64,000 nt of DNA from Apoda limacodes (GCA_946406115.1 OX291551.1:10602001-10666000), one strand, 5' to 3'. Shown: positions 1-12,704, counted from the stretch's first letter. The notes: a model not told the origin generated them from the sequence alone. Program-made: numbers and translations.

Positions 1-452
1 ATATTACGATTCGGGCTAGGCCGCCTTATTATCTTATATTTTCCCAAGCACAAATTTTGACATCAAATCAAAGCCCATGTTATAGTTTCTAAATCCTGGC
101 CGAGACCGCAAATTTATAGCAAAGAGAGCCGCAAAATCTAAAAATAGTTACAGTAGAATTCCGATTATCTGGACATCCGATTATCCGGACATCCGATTAT
201 ACGGACTCATTCGTCACGGCTCAAATTGCCGTTTTACAAATGTTTTGACGACGGCGCTACGAGACATGTTACTATGAGTTTATACCCACCTCCGTCCGTA
301 TACTCCCGCTCTCATTTGTTTGCACGGTAGTGTTTGTTTCATTTTCTTTGGTACCGTTCAACTGATAGGTTGTCTTTTATTTTACCATACGTTTTGTGTG
401 AAAAATCTAAAATGTGGTATGTGGTGGTGTTAGTGGTAATTAAGAGTATCGA

Positions 453-725
453 GTGAAGATAATTAATAGGCGTTTTGTTCACCGGCATAATGTATATTAT
501 GCGCTTAATGTCAATTATTCAACTAAAGTTTTTGAGCTAAGATTTGTAGTGTGCAATACAGAATTTATGTACTGCACTTGGCTAGTTTATGACATAAAAC
601 GCATTGAAGCAGTAAACGAAATGCACCTTATAAAAAATGGTGAATCTGGCAGAGAGTTGGCAAAATATATGGTGCAGGAACTTCTACAATATCAGGCATT
701 AAAAAGAATTCTGATTCCATTATGA
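453..725 (+). pseudogene. Tigger transposase psq-type HTH remnant (copy A)
   Basis: An open stretch of 90 codons without an ATG (it begins at a GTG). Residues about 51-85 contain IKNGESGRELAKYMVQELL, which resembles the second half of the pipsqueak/CENP-B-type helix-turn-helix of pogo transposases. In copy C the first half of the same domain is still readable at 31650-31709 as KQKRVVLSVKDKVVIKSIE, followed by a stop. The glycine and serine residues expected in the domain's turn are missing here, and nothing of the catalytic domain follows. I infer a dead N-terminal fragment. Residues 1-50 look like filler sequence and match no family I know. Confidence 0.6.
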
Positions 726-747
726 AATTTTGAATTATATAGTACTA

Positions 748-1518
748 CTAGCGGAACGATGTTCCGCTGCCGCCCCTCTGTAACCCAGCGAACGTTGGTT
801 TTTACCTAAAGTGCCCGAGTCCGGTTCGCACTTGACAGATCGAGATAAAAACTACCCTATCTTTTAAGTTGGATCAAATAACAGATACCTGACCCGGATA
901 ACATTGTTTCTCTTTTTAAAACAACTGGCGTGCCACCTATTTTGAAAGGGTTGTCTAATTCAGAAACCCCAGCGTATGCTTGACCAATTTTTATTTCTCA
1001 AAAACCTTCCCCAGCGGTGTGCACAACCATTTACCAAAATGTCATTACAATAGGTTTACCAGTTGTGCGCGAGTCTGACTCCCACTTGACTCTTTTTTAT
1101 TTCATATAAACCTTGCCCTAACAATAATAAACACAACTTAAATTATCCAATTCGGTGCAGTCGTTTATAAATATATTTTTAACATAGTGGCATCTATTGA
1201 ATACTTACTCAGTGCAGTTAACAGCTATCGCCTTCTGTTAGAATTGTTTGGAGCTAAGAGATAATTGTGACACGTGGTGGTTATGCTATTAAATTGTAGC
1301 TTATATGAAACGTTTGTAGTTTTAACATTGCGCCATCTATTGAAGAGTCGTTTGGAGCTAACAGATAATAGACAAATAATTTGCAATAAAATAATATTGC
1401 GACTATAAATTGAGATGAAAATTTGAAGTTGGATCAAATAACAGATAGTTACGAAGTTTGGTCAAAATCGGTTCAGTAGTTTAGGAGTCCATCACGGACA
1501 AACAACGTGACGTAAAGA
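748..1518 (-). mobile_element. Non-autonomous Helitron-like element nested in Tigger
   Basis: Read on the minus strand it starts TCTTTACGTCACG and ends GCTAG, with host A before and host T after, as expected for Helitron insertion between A and T. Copies B and C of the duplication lack it at the equivalent position, which marks both boundaries. Internally a 22 bp segment occurs twice (866-887 and 1426-1447), and a weaker repeat pairs about 1191-1270 with 1329-1372. The 5' part carries a lepidopteran Helitron-style phrase (read on the minus strand: CTAAACTACTGAACCGATTTT). No protein is encoded. Confidence 0.7.
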
Positions 1519-1828
1519 TGTAATTTGTTATAGTTATAGCTCTTGATTTTATCGTATTATCTAAACGAGGGATCTGAAACATATTACATACATACATAAT
1601 AAAAATTTAAATTTAAAAACATACATACATATTGTTTGATTTGGCTTTGAAATCGATTACCGGATTTTCTATTATACGGAATACCATTGTTTTTATTTGA
1701 TCCGGATAGTTGGGATTCTACTGTATTTTTTTGTCGTGTAATATTATTCTATAAATATTTGCAACGGGTTTTATAGTTTACTCAAAATACTAAATAGTTC
1801 GATCCGGATATGAAACTCCTTTCACTTT

Positions 1829-1914
1829 GGAAGTGCGGGCATCGTGCCAAATTGTCTTCAGCCGGTACTTACAAACGCGGAATGCAACGAACGTCCGTTT
1901 GCGATGATAGTAGT
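1829..1914. repeat. Conserved GC-richer block, copy A
   Basis: A block of about 85 bp is nearly identical to 32216-32305, very similar to 18653-18741, and also present at 37417-37520 outside the duplication. It stands out as GC-richer than its surroundings. More than one frame is open through it, so coding is not shown. Origin unknown; probably an internal piece of a transposable element. Confidence 0.7.
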
Positions 1915-2489
1915 TAAGTCATCTATTGACATTTTTACATCAAAAAGTGTTATATTGCTTTATTCATTTCCATATACTTAGCATCTCTGTAACAAACTTC
2001 TGTAGGTGGGTAACTAAACTCTCTAAGAACATATTTCCTTAAGATAGGTACAGAAAAATTCAGAATAAAACTATTTATATTGAATAAAACCTGCAGGTTG
2101 ACCCAATTTAAAACCTAAATGTCCAAAGCCGACTGATATTTGTAAGTGAAATGTGAAAGTGTATTTTTTGGTTATGAAAGTATTTTTAATTATTCGAAAG
2201 TCTAAAGTGGATTCATTTTATAATTCAAAATTTTATTTGTCACTATTTATTTTTGGACACGTGATAAATTAATATTGGTAGGTGGATCGGACGCCACCAT
2301 CAATCACAGTGTGGTATGGTGTTGACGGACCGTAATATGCCCCAGACCACGAACACACTAAATTAGATTGAAAAATAGTATAAAAACTTAGTATTTTATA
2401 ATAAGCAGTCCCTTATTTTTTTACAATAGGCAGTTTTGCCAAATAATTTATTAATTATTATAATGCCACTGGCACGGAATTAACCCAGT

Positions 2490-2665
2490 GTGAGGTTCTA
2501 GAGGTCCTTCATCCTGTGTGTTAAAATGTGGAATAAGCTACCTTCCGAGGTTTTCTCTAGCTAGATAATACAGTATTGGGTTCTTCAAGAAGGAAGTGAT
2601 TAAATTTTAAAAGTGTCTGCAATGCGCAAGTTATGTCCCTGATGTTGCAAGCGTAAGCTATGGCA
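2490..2665 (+). pseudogene. Family J retrotransposon 3' coding fragment (copy A)
   Basis: Despite frameshifts, the translation reads MWNKLPSEVFS, then MGFFKKEVI and DVASVS. This matches the C-terminal end of the family J reverse transcriptase seen complete at 55775-55960 on the minus strand (WNELRAKVFS, MGFFKKEVIGFMKGR, GVASVHKPR). Only the last 60 or so codons are present. The same fragment sits at the same relative place in copies B and C, so it was there before the duplication. Confidence 0.7.
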
Positions 2666-3585
2666 TACAAATAAGAAATAATAGATAGCCCCTTTTCTGC
2701 TTTTGTTTGGTACCTTGGTGATATGAACTAGTACCTAGCTTAAACTATATAACACATGTTAACTTATATGACTAAACTGGATATGAACTTAACTTTCAAA
2801 ACAAGGTAGTTTATATTACATAAAGCCTTTTGATTAATTAAACCAGATTAGATACAAGATTCCATAAATCATCTTCAAAGAGTATTCTTCTTAATTATAA
2901 ACTTATCAGGTATCAGGTTATATTACAGATATTCATAAATGGGACCCTGTTACAAAATTATTACAACTTCTTAAACAAGTTTTATTATTACAATCACAAA
3001 TTAACTAAGAAAATTGTACAGTTTATTTTGTACATTAAGGTTCATACATGTTCTACAGTGAGAACTTTTGTTGACTAATTTATCGAAATTGTTCAAAACA
3101 ATTTTCGTCGGAAGTATTTTTTATTTATAATTATTATTATTGTCATTTTTTAATCTTTCGAAGTCACAGTTAAAAGTTAGAAGGGGGGCACAAATAACTA
3201 TGGCAACTTTTGTCACTTAAGGGCATACTTTGTGATTATGTGAATTTTCAGATATCTAATAATCACATATCAACAAAATATCTTTATAGCCTTGGTCAAA
3301 AAAAGAAAACATTCCTGGAGAGTTTTAACTTAGAGGTACATGACTTTGCGGTCGCATTTTACAATTAGCAACTTCAATTTTTCCGATAAATGACGTAAAA
3401 AGTGTTGTTATTTTACCTAATGTCAATCAATCAATCTAGTAGCAGTTGGAGGCTTTTCCAAACGCTATTACACTCAGGTTTTCACCTGTCTCATCTAGCT
3501 ACTTCCGGATACTTTTTTTTAGGTCATTGATCCGACAGATTATTTTTTATGTTTAGTATAGTAGGTACATGTTCTCACTACTGAC
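2666..3585. other. Intervening duplicated DNA, no gene seen
   Basis: AT-rich sequence shared with copies B (about 19525-20560) and C (about 32990-34000). It contains frequent stops in all frames and no element termini that I recognise. Confidence 0.6.
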
Positions 3586-3889
3586 ATATTTACATCTTAA
3601 CTACTATATATTTGTGAATGTCTGTTTGTTTGCTCTTGCTTAGCGTCGCTATGGACCAACCAATTGAGCTGATTTTTGGCACAAAGATTGTTAAAGTGAC
3701 GGAGAAAGGCGGAGAAATGGTGGAAATTTTTATCCCTGAAAAGATCCCGCAGAAAAAAACTATAACCCAATTTTACGTATATAGTTTTACTATAGCTATA
3801 AGCTTGCTTACAGAAGAGAATTTATTTTTTCTGTAATCAAAGACTAGGTGACCGAATTTAAAGCTAGCGGAGCCGCAGTCAAGGGCTAG
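3586..3889 (+). mobile_element. Non-autonomous Helitron 3' portion (copy A)
   Basis: The 3' end reads GCTAGCGGAGCCGCAG...GGGCTAG followed by T, with the GC-rich hairpin just upstream that Helitrons carry. The body includes a stretch beginning TGTCTGTTTGTTTG and a phrase about Helitron-like 'gagctgatttttggcac'. Copies B (to about 20857) and C (to 34275) have the same element. The 72-codon open frame inside it (3618-3836) is not preserved in the other copies and is not considered a gene. Confidence 0.65.
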
Positions 3890-4009
3890 TTTTTCATTTA
3901 TATCAAATGGTGTTATCACATTCGACGACTCTTTCAGTATAGCTATTAAATGAAGCTATTATTCGTTTCAGTTGTGTCGTCAACAGAGACACAGTAAAAT
4001 CGTTCGTTA

Positions 4010-4590
4010 AAGTTTATCGTTCGTCAAGTGTCGAGAGGCAGCATCTGCTAATGTTTTAATTAAAAGGGAAATGGGCCGCTTATTTATGTTATTGGTTCAT
4101 AGTTATCAAGGGTAGTAAGAATTAATTATTGCAACCTATTTCTCGTTCCTTCACTCCTTTTAATAGAAACTGCAGTAGGTACTTACTGTGTTTTTGATAG
4201 TTTTGTTTTAAAAGCAAAGCTTTTATAGCATCACTAGCTTTTGCCTAGATTTAGCTTTTTCTGGACCAAAAATTAGGTTGTACCGTAGCTCCGTGGCAAA
4301 GCAAAGTAATAAGTGCCCCAAGTGGAAACCAAACGACCGAGAATTTACAGTAAATTAAGTAAGAAACGAAATCACTTCTTTGTTCTTGTTTACATCCCAC
4401 TTTCATTCAACCACTTCTTCATTATTTACTTTTAGTGTACATAAATACTCTCAAACATCAAATAAAAACTTAAAATATTGTTCCATTATAAATAAGGCCA
4501 CCATAACAAAATTGATCAAATTATCTAAGACCCGTCCATTAATTACGATGGTAACAAAAATCTTCTGATGAGAACTTAAAAGTAAATATA
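4010..4590. repeat. Strongly conserved part of the duplicated unit
   Basis: Two stretches, about 4010-4077 and 4465-4580, are almost identical in copies A and B and nearly so in C, while flanking DNA differs more. The first matches 20998-21062 and 34412-34482; the second matches 21445-21560 and 34905-35030. No open frame is shared, and no RNA structure was obvious by eye. Confidence 0.5.
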
Positions 4591-5630
4591 TTTCTAATAT
4601 ATCTAAGCCTTAGATTGAATTTTATTCTGCACATTGCTTTGAGAATTTGTTTCGACAAGTTTTATTTTATGAACAAATTTGTTTATTTATCTTTGATAAC
4701 AACCAAGACATATAATTTTTTGTCAGTAACTCATTGATTTTGCCTACAATATTATATAACAATGATATATATTTAAAGCACAAAATATACAGACAAAATA
4801 ATCATGGTTATATAGTAATAAATCTTTATTAAGTTTTTGTAGGATCACAAGATCGATAAAAGCAGCAAATTCAAAATATTTGACTTGTTTAATGCAAAAT
4901 TATATTAAAAGTGATACGGCACATTGTAAGTCATTCGTTTTATACTATTTAATAATAGAACGAACTTTTTTAAGCCCGAATTTTGATAACTAAAGTGGTA
5001 ACACATCAAGTTTTACTAAAATTTCGGACTGGCACAACGAAAAGAATACGCTAAGTTTTTTTACACTCATTAAAATATAGTAAAATATTTGGTTGTCATT
5101 TAGGTAAACAATGATTACTTTGGTAATGTTTACCGTAAAAGAAAAGCTAGATGTGAATTTTGTGTATATAGTTTCATATTAATATGGGATTTAATTTTTG
5201 GTGATCATTTACTATTTTTGGCAGTAAAAAGTTATTTAGACGTTATATTTTACTATATCTGGTGATAAGTTAAGCATAAACCATATTTATTTGCAAATAT
5301 TTCTATCTTTGCTTAAACATCTGTGTTACATCACAGATGAAATACATTACACCGCAACCTAACTAAATATTTTGTTCATATAGTCGTTCATCGCGTTAAA
5401 CAATAAAGAAATTTCCGACAACGTCTGTAGATATGCATAGTGCTGCGATCAAACTTATAAACGGGCTTCCAACGAACCATATGGACATAGGCTAGTCGGG
5501 AGCATGTCGCCTCCCATCTCGGCGCACACCGTTGCTCTGTAGATGCCTTCGATGGCCGACTATATGAGAATGTAATACATGTTTACCCAGTTGTTACTAC
5601 TGTAAAACATCATCAAACGTATAAATCTAT

Positions 5631-6921
5631 GGACTGTATAGGAGGTTTATTGAGAAAATAATTTTCTGACTCCGAAGTTGGTAAGAACATAACTTGAAAC
5701 CAAAACAGTACCCAACTATTTTAAGACATACAGGTTTTTTTTACTATAAACAGGCATTTTTCTGATAAATCAGGCATTTTGTGCTTTCTTAACAGGCATC
5801 CTCCTAGACATAGATGGTAACCCTACTCACGGGGTTGTTATATTGCAAAATCGGTGACACTTACCTAAATGACACGTACGCCTCACTGAAGTACCCAGGG
5901 ACGAGTGAGATATCCTAAACGCATAGCGACGGTTCGCACTATTTAGAAAGATAGAGCAATATTTCGAAAATTCATGTGTCAGTTTCACGTAGACTTCTAC
6001 TTCTTTCTAGGATTAAAAGAGTATCTATCGAGTTTCTTGCCGGATTTTTGTATTTGGTGGAAGGTTTCAAAAAATAGTATATCATAACTTTGAAGATTCA
6101 AAAGTGTTTATAGAAACCTAATTTGAAAAATTAGGTTTCTACAAACACACAAAACCTAGACTTTTGTCTTCATGCCAATGGCTATAAAATAGTAAATGAT
6201 GATACAAGTCAGCTAGGCAGCCCGAGCGGTAATTCAATCGAGTGTGTATTAAGCAGAGGTCCAGAGTCTCATACCATTGTTTTCAACACGCTAAAAGGAC
6301 AGTAAATTCTTATATTAGTGTCAAAATGTTGAAAAAAGTTGATATTTAATGGAATAAAATAGTCTTGATACGTTTTCAACAAACACGTTGTATTCATTTA
6401 CAAAAAATAAGAACTTGGTTTATAGGAATTATTCTTTCTTGCTTGTCATTACCCCATCAGTACGTAATGTACGCCATTAAGATGCTGAACACGATGCAGT
6501 AAAGGCTGCTTTATGAGGAAATGTGTTAAAAATAATGTTACTATATCAAAACACCCGTGAATTAAAAATATTTTTTTTATAATTTTTTAAATTAGGAAAG
6601 GGGATTTTTTTTTATTTAATGTTTTACTATAAATAAACTAAAACAAGTTATAAATATAAATGTAATATGTAGGTTTACCGTTTTTATACTAGAGTAAAAT
6701 TTTCTTGAATCCTTTGATTTAATCGTTTTAACAGGAAATCTTGCGGTTGAAAGATATAGGCCTGTATAGGTAAGGTAGACTGACAAACTTAGTAATAGCA
6801 GAGTTATAGAGCGACTACAAAATTTTGTTCTGTCGTACTTCTTATTCCTCAACTCTATGATTATTCGGCTAGAAAACCGATTATACGCTATGTTAAATTT
6901 TTAAGCGTTGTCGGGTAACAC
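5631..6921. other. Spacer between copy A and LTR element
   Basis: AT-rich DNA without a supported gene. It holds a short segment at 6090-6125 resembling the 3' end of an RTE-like element (GAAGATTCAAAAGTGTTTA), which forms a near-perfect hairpin: arms 6104-6124 and 6128-6148. A loose triplet of CAGGCAT words occurs at 5750-5800. The last 17-20 bp before the LTR may be part of a MITE (see 14132-14427). Confidence 0.5.
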
Positions 6922-7672
6922 TGTCAGGTCCACACGGGTGTACCTAAATAAATTTCAATTATGTAACAAATTAGTTATAACTTCGAGGTTTCAAATTATT
7001 TAAAACTTGTACATTTGCCTGGAATGCTTAGGTCAGGTACAATATTTTTTGTTGCGTTTGAACCTTTTGGGACGAGCGAACTTTCTTAGAAATGATTAAG
7101 TAACAGATGGTCGGTTTTGAGATGTTGTCGCTATAGCGTGCGGCATCATGCATCAACGCGCCATAATTCAAGAGCGAGAAAGACGTACAAGTGCGTACGA
7201 GACAGATAATTCGCGTAAGGGATGGTTTTCGCATAGTTATAAGAATAAGAGATTTACGGGCTTATTGCAAAGGCGATAAGGCTGAATAACACTAACGTAT
7301 AATTGAGAGTTACAGCTTTGCTCCGACACAAAGGTGCGCCAGCGCATTGCAGAAGGAAGGCGGGAATCGTGGCAGTCATTTTCTAACTTAAGTAAGGCTA
7401 ACACGTAGGAGTCATTTTTTAACTAAAGGAAGGCTAACACGTGGCTAACAAGTGAACTGTGAGAGTGTTACGTGTTAACGTACGGAAACCTTTGTTCAAA
7501 GCTAAGTATAACTGCATAATCAATTTTCAGTAAAACTGTAAATATTCTAGCAAACTAGTTCGAAATGTACTCAATCCTTAATTGTTTCTAATCGAGTTTC
7601 CAATAATAACGTAGATTTCGAATCTTGAGTAAAGATATATTTAAATTCATTAAAACTTGAACTTATTTGTGT

Positions 7673-7680
7673 TATAAAAG
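7673..7680 (+). promoter_or_regulatory. Likely LTR TATA box
   Basis: TATAAAAG lies mid-LTR, 750 bp from the left end, with ordinary sequence downstream where transcription of the element could begin. The same motif is at 13467-13474 in the 3' LTR. No transcript data are available; this is inferred from motif and position. Confidence 0.5.
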
Positions 7681-8303
7681 TAGATATTACTCAGAAGATC
7701 ACTCTTTGGAAATATTGTGTGTATTAACCCGGTTTATTTCAGCAACACATTTTTTACTCCAGGCTCGGAGAGCCCATCCTAACCCGTAATTTAATTAACG
7801 TAAATAACTACTCGACACTTATTGTAATTTTGTGAGAACTTTTGTTTGTTTCTAAGTGTCGTATTTTCAGACTGTAACGTAGTTTGGTCTAGATAGTCCT
7901 TGTGTAAAAAAGGAAAGCGCTTTTCGGAAAGGCCTTTCTGGATTGAGGGTGAATGACCTTTACCAACTTCGGTCATCCAATGGGCAAGTCTTACTTTCTG
8001 ATCTCTGAAGGCTAAACTTCGTGGAACAGAAATTGCGACTTTGGAGACAAGGAAAGGACTATCTACTTTCCCAAAAGGGAGATTTTTCTTTTGCAGCAGA
8101 CAACGTCTTTTATGTTCAAAATATATACACTTTATCTCGTCAATTCCAGGTCTTTAACGCATGGACAAGCGAAAGGAGTGACTAAGGCGGACAATACGCA
8201 ACACAACAACGGAACGAGGTATCTAATATTGTCGAACGCGCACGAGAACGACAGCGTGTACAATGCCATGTTTGGTAATGTTTTTAATTATTTAATAGAA
8301 TTA

Positions 8304-8309
8304 AATAAA
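8304..8309 (+). promoter_or_regulatory. Possible polyadenylation signal in LTR
   Basis: AATAAA about 28 bp before the end of the LTR; its counterpart in the 3' LTR is at 14098-14103. It could direct 3' end formation of the element's RNA, but other AT-rich signals cannot be excluded. Confidence 0.4.
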
Positions 8310-9446
8310 TGATCACGTCATATCACAAGTCTTTTACTAAGCGATAGGCTGGGGATGTAAGAGGGTGAGAGGGGGGACCTCACATTTGTTGCCGATGGAC
8401 CAGTATCTTTGTCTAAAATTCAAAATAATAATTTTGAATCAAAGAAATAAAAAAACTAAAGTTACTACATAACACAACGTAGAATTCATTTCATTACTTA
8501 ATTAATTAAAAGCTTAGTAATTGAGTAGGAGATTAAGCCAGAGGTAGTACATAGGTTAACTAGTGGTTCTAGATTTAAGATAAAATTAGACGATCAAATG
8601 AGATATTTTAGAAACTAAAACACACTAATTCTATATTTGTCAGCATCAGAGATATGAACAAAAAAAAAAAAACTTAATATTTTTGTGGAAAAATAATTTT
8701 GTAAAGAAAAATATGTAGGTATATATGTATTTATGTACATCTTAATGTATGTGCTGTCATAAACATAAAGAGTGCTCTCAAATAAAAATCAAACAACTAA
8801 ATGAGAGAAAACTCTGACTATAAAAAGTAAATTATAGTCATTAATTGAAAGGTTTTCTGTTTTTGTAAAAATAACTATTCTGTAAAATAGAAATGACATA
8901 GGTAAAAATATTAGGTTAAAGTGTTGAACTAGCGCATTGCACTATGAAAACGTCTGTAGTAAGCAGTGGAAACGTCCTACATAGGATATAACCTTATAGG
9001 CTATTGTGAAAACTAATCATCAGGCAGGCCATATGCTTGTTTGCCACTTTTGTAGTATGAAATAGAAGCAACTTATTCATAACTACACAGTAAAGTTGTT
9101 ACGTGTTAAGTCATCCGACATAGGTATATAAAAAGTCAAGGGATAAAAAGTATTGACTATGGAATGAAGTTAAGTGGTTTTACTTTGTAGAAAATTCATA
9201 TGATTATTGCATTAGGTACCTAGTACATAAGAAGTAGAGTAAAAGACATGTTGCGATTGGGATGCTTTAAGTCTGTTTAAGGCAAGGTAGGATAAGCACA
9301 AACACCTATGTAATGTCAACTGTGAAATGCTAACGATAAATTAGACAATACTTGCATATAGTATTACTGTTAGATAGATATCAATATAAGGTAATATCAT
9401 GTGAGATAGTTAAAAACTCTAAAGTAAATCCTGTGCATAAGGTTTA

Positions 9447-9560
9447 CTGTCTGTTTGTCTGTCTGTCTGTCTATCTATCTGTGGATCTGTCCGTCTGTCT
9501 ATCTGTCCGTCTGTCAATTAATTAACCGATAAGCTAGATTGTCTATCCGTCTGTTTGTCT
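9447..9560 (+). repeat. Degenerate (CTGT)n / (CTAT)n microsatellite
   Basis: Tandem tetranucleotides of CTGT with interspersed CTAT, CCGT and TTGT variants, interrupted by a short unique segment at about 9516-9540. It lies inside the LTR element's interior. Confidence 0.85.
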
Positions 9561-12500
9561 ACGATTATTTGTATGAATGCTAAACTGTTTTATACGAAAG
9601 CGTTGAACGGAGTTATAAGACGAGGTTTAAGCTTAGGATTTATAACTAATTTTAAGGTTTATACAAAGGCAAAACATCGTAAGCAGGGCCAGGTCTGCTT
9701 TGAAGCTAAGCTATTTGATTTACAAATGACAAAGTTGATAGAGAAAAATGCATGTAGTGAAGTTGTCTGTCTTACGCACTACGCCTAACAAAATGAAATA
9801 TAGTAGGTTGTTAGTGATATATATTGAGTGTAATGAGTGTAAGAGTTATAAAAGTAGTCATGATATATTTATAAATTAAATGAAGGGAGTAATAGATATA
9901 GAATCTAGATTCTACTGTGTTGTGGGCTTGGTTGAAAAATAATGATAATGAAAATTATAATCCTGACTACCAAGATTTTATTCAGATTTTTAAACTAGGA
10001 CATTTTAAGAGAGGTTTATATTGTCTCAGTACGATTAAGGTATCAAATTAACTTTGTGGTTCAAAGTTCGACTGAACAAATCACAGCCAAAGCACAATAG
10101 GTAGGTATAGAGGGATACCGATATGAATAAAAGACTGGAGTGTTGACTCAATACTTGAAAGATGAATAGTATTCTATGACTTACTTAATATCGTGAGCAT
10201 AAATAATATCATACGAATGATAATAATTATAACGATAAGCCTGTTGATTTATTTCATAATGAATACATAGTAGTTAAGCTTTACAGTTGCGTGAAACTTA
10301 GACGAATAGAAAGGAAATACTGTTCGTGGGATTAGGTATTTCACTTGCCTAGATTCGATTGCTAGGATGATAAAACCGGGTTTCGATATATCTCAATGGA
10401 TAAAATGTTTGTAGTTATTTATAAAAATGTAAAAGTACATACTCAGGTGAATGACATATAAAACTCAGGGTTCGATTCCGGGTAATGAGAGATTTCACGT
10501 GATAAAATAAATACGCACTAATATAAGGATGCCATGGTTTTATCCTAATGTACTATATACGATAAAGTAAAATAATTGACGTAATAAGGGTTGATCAAGA
10601 ATGATGACTTATAAAGCTGGTACAGTAGTGACTTATTGTGTTGATAAGAAACATGCATTAGGATCATATTCACAGTGTTGAGCAAAATGATGAAGGGGTA
10701 TGGACAATATGATTGATGTTAAACGGAAATGATTACCATCATGTATGTATACATGTATGTATTACAAGCAATGTCTTGTTTGTGCTACAGCAAACGACAT
10801 GTACGTTTGTCTGTATAAAGAAATCTACTGAACTCCGAAGGGTATACTTACTTGCCTCTAATGAATTTAAGTTTAATTTATAGACGTAGTTTAGGTGATG
10901 AAGACCGAATTAGGGACTGGGAGGGGTGTATATAAGGTACTTGTAAAATCGGTACGCTTATATCATAAATTTCAACATATGCTGATTTGATCAATAATGG
11001 TGATGAACTTCCTATATTATTCAGTTTGTATGTATGTATGTAATAATCACTTAGACATAATGTAGATAATAGTTATTTTGTTTACATTAAAATTATAAAA
11101 GATTAGAAATATCAGCGAAAGTTTATTGAGTAACAGATGGTCGATGCAAGGAAAACATAGCTAAGGCTGTGTATTGTAAACCGCTAGTGGTGATATGTAA
11201 GGAATAACGTGATAAATGTTAACTATGTGACTAAGTTCGCAGAGTTTGGTACTGGTTGAGACATAGGTGTTAGCAGCAAATACCTAGTCACGATATAACT
11301 AAGTGTTAAAGCTGATCCATGTGGATTCGATTATACCTACTATGGCGTGTGTAATGGTTGATGTGATTATAAACAATGGTCATACTTAGATATTAAGGAA
11401 CATTCTGTTTGACTTATTTAGTTAGGTAACGGTATTAATAACAGTAGTTTCGTTGGGATAAAATAAAATCATTTAAAGTTGGTATTGAAGTCGCTTTAGA
11501 TAACTAAACTGGTACTTACAGTGGAGACGTAGACATATTATGAATGAAAGTGCAAGTTATATAGAATTGCGATAATTAGATTTAATATCAGCAGTGGAAT
11601 AAATAGATCAATAGGGTAACATGCTCTTGGTCTAATTGAAAACATTGTATAAGTCATTCATGGTAGAAAGAGTAATTGACGAGTCAGAGTTATTATTAAT
11701 AACCACCAAATTTCAAATAACAGAATCGAGTTTCTGGTACGATTGTGGATTCTTATGTAAATTAAATGGTTGTAAAGTGGTTTTATCATGTTAAAGAAGG
11801 CTTGTGGGCTAACGCTACCGATCTCTTTATTGTTCGAAGAACTATATGTTATCAACACCGCACATAAAAATAATATAATACGCTATTGTTGATAAAGAAA
11901 CAAAAAATAAGAGGAAATTATGATGCAAGGCACATATCTAGGTATCATGGCACTATCATAAGCCGATGACTAAAGTAGTTCCACTAAAATATTGTTTTAA
12001 GATAAAGAATAGATAACGTAGTATCTGTCTATGTGGAGAAGTGTGTCCAGCCAAATAGCTCAATCTTGAAAGTATTAAGACGGGGCCCCGCACTAGGAAA
12101 TTATATACATGATATTATAACGAGTACGCTCAAGCATAATTACGCGAAGCCGCTACCGGCCTGTCTATTACGGCAGGACGGGGTTGAGATAATTATGGCT
12201 AGAAGGTACCAAGCTATAATACTAAAGAGCACGAGTGCATAGGAAAAAAAAAAAGACTTACGCCGAGCGCACAGTTGTGACTGTGGACTATTTGGAACTG
12301 GATAACATTTTTCCACACGCACAGACGTAAGGAAGAGCTAGAATAAAGTTTATAGTTAAATTAATTCGGATACTGGTAAAGGAACTTGTCACGATGATAC
12401 AATTAGTTTGCTTGCAATGCGTAATATTTTATATTTCAGCTGTGTTCGAGAAGGAGCCGATAGAGTGTACGAGCTTGGTACGAATAACGAGAACGCATGT

Positions 12501-12704
12501 TAGCATTAGAATTGATAGTATATGCAGTTACGGAAAGCTTTGTTTCTCAACTTTGCATGAGGTTGATAGATGAATGTACAATATTGTAACTTCAGTGTAG
12601 AGTTCCTGAACCTTTTAAATATGTTGTTAGATAGCCGATGTAGTGAGATTAGGTTTCGGTGCGTGAAGTCCACAAAGCCTGACAAGCAGCTTCATAGATT
12701 CCAC

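Larger units (their letters stand above)
151..1723 (+). mobile_element. pogo/Tigger-like DNA transposon, decayed (copy A)
   Basis: The element begins CAGTAGAATTCCGATTATC at 151 and ends in the inverted form of a similar terminus at 1723. It is flanked by TA on both sides (149-150 and 1724-1725). TA target duplication and CAGT...ATTATCCGG ends are typical of the pogo/Tigger branch of Tc1/mariner. A remnant of the N-terminal DNA-binding domain lies at 453-725. No DDE catalytic region remains. A Helitron-like element (748-1518) is nested inside; without it the element would be about 800 bp, close to the 719 bp of copy C. Confidence 0.85.
1..5630 (+). repeat. Segmental duplication, copy A (5' part outside window)
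   Basis: This stretch aligns in the same order and orientation with copy C from about 31219 and with copy B from about 18191. Shared landmarks are the Tigger-like element, a conserved block at 1829-1914, a family J 3' fragment at 2490-2665, a Helitron end at 3889 and a conserved stretch at 4440-4580. Homology with copy B continues to about 5485 and, after roughly 110 bp present only in A, to about 5630. The first base of the window already lies inside the unit, so its left end is not visible. Copies differ by scattered substitutions and small indels. Confidence 0.88.
6922..8337 (+). repeat. 5' LTR
   Basis: Begins TGTCAGGTCC and ends CTTTTAC. Identical to the 3' LTR except for one visible substitution. 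At 1416 bp it is long for an insect LTR. Short reading frames inside (7028-7234 minus, 7791-7976 minus, 8091-8312 plus) recur in the other LTR only because the LTRs are copies. They resemble nothing known. Confidence 0.93.

Noticed and set aside
3618..3836. 72-codon frame in the Helitron of copy A
   Set aside because: Frame is not preserved in copies B or C, and the sequence is explained by the Helitron.
6215..6275. tRNA-Leu-like A box (GCCCGAGCGGT) with a weak B box
   Set aside because: The B-box-like GGTCCAGAGTC departs at several positions and no acceptor stem pairs; not convincing as a tRNA or SINE.
7028..8312. Three small open frames repeated exactly at 12822-14106
   Set aside because: They are repeated because the LTRs are repeated. 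None resembles a protein, and they lie on both strands within LTR DNA.
8350..8359. TGGGGATGTA resembling the 5' end of tRNA-Ala near the LTR
   Set aside because: A primer-binding site must match the 3' end of a tRNA, not its 5' end; the overlap is short and only a tentative site was noted.
10466..10482. GGTTCGATTCC, a perfect tRNA/SINE B box inside the LTR element
   Set aside because: No A box or tRNA-like fold lies 30-60 bp upstream; chance match.
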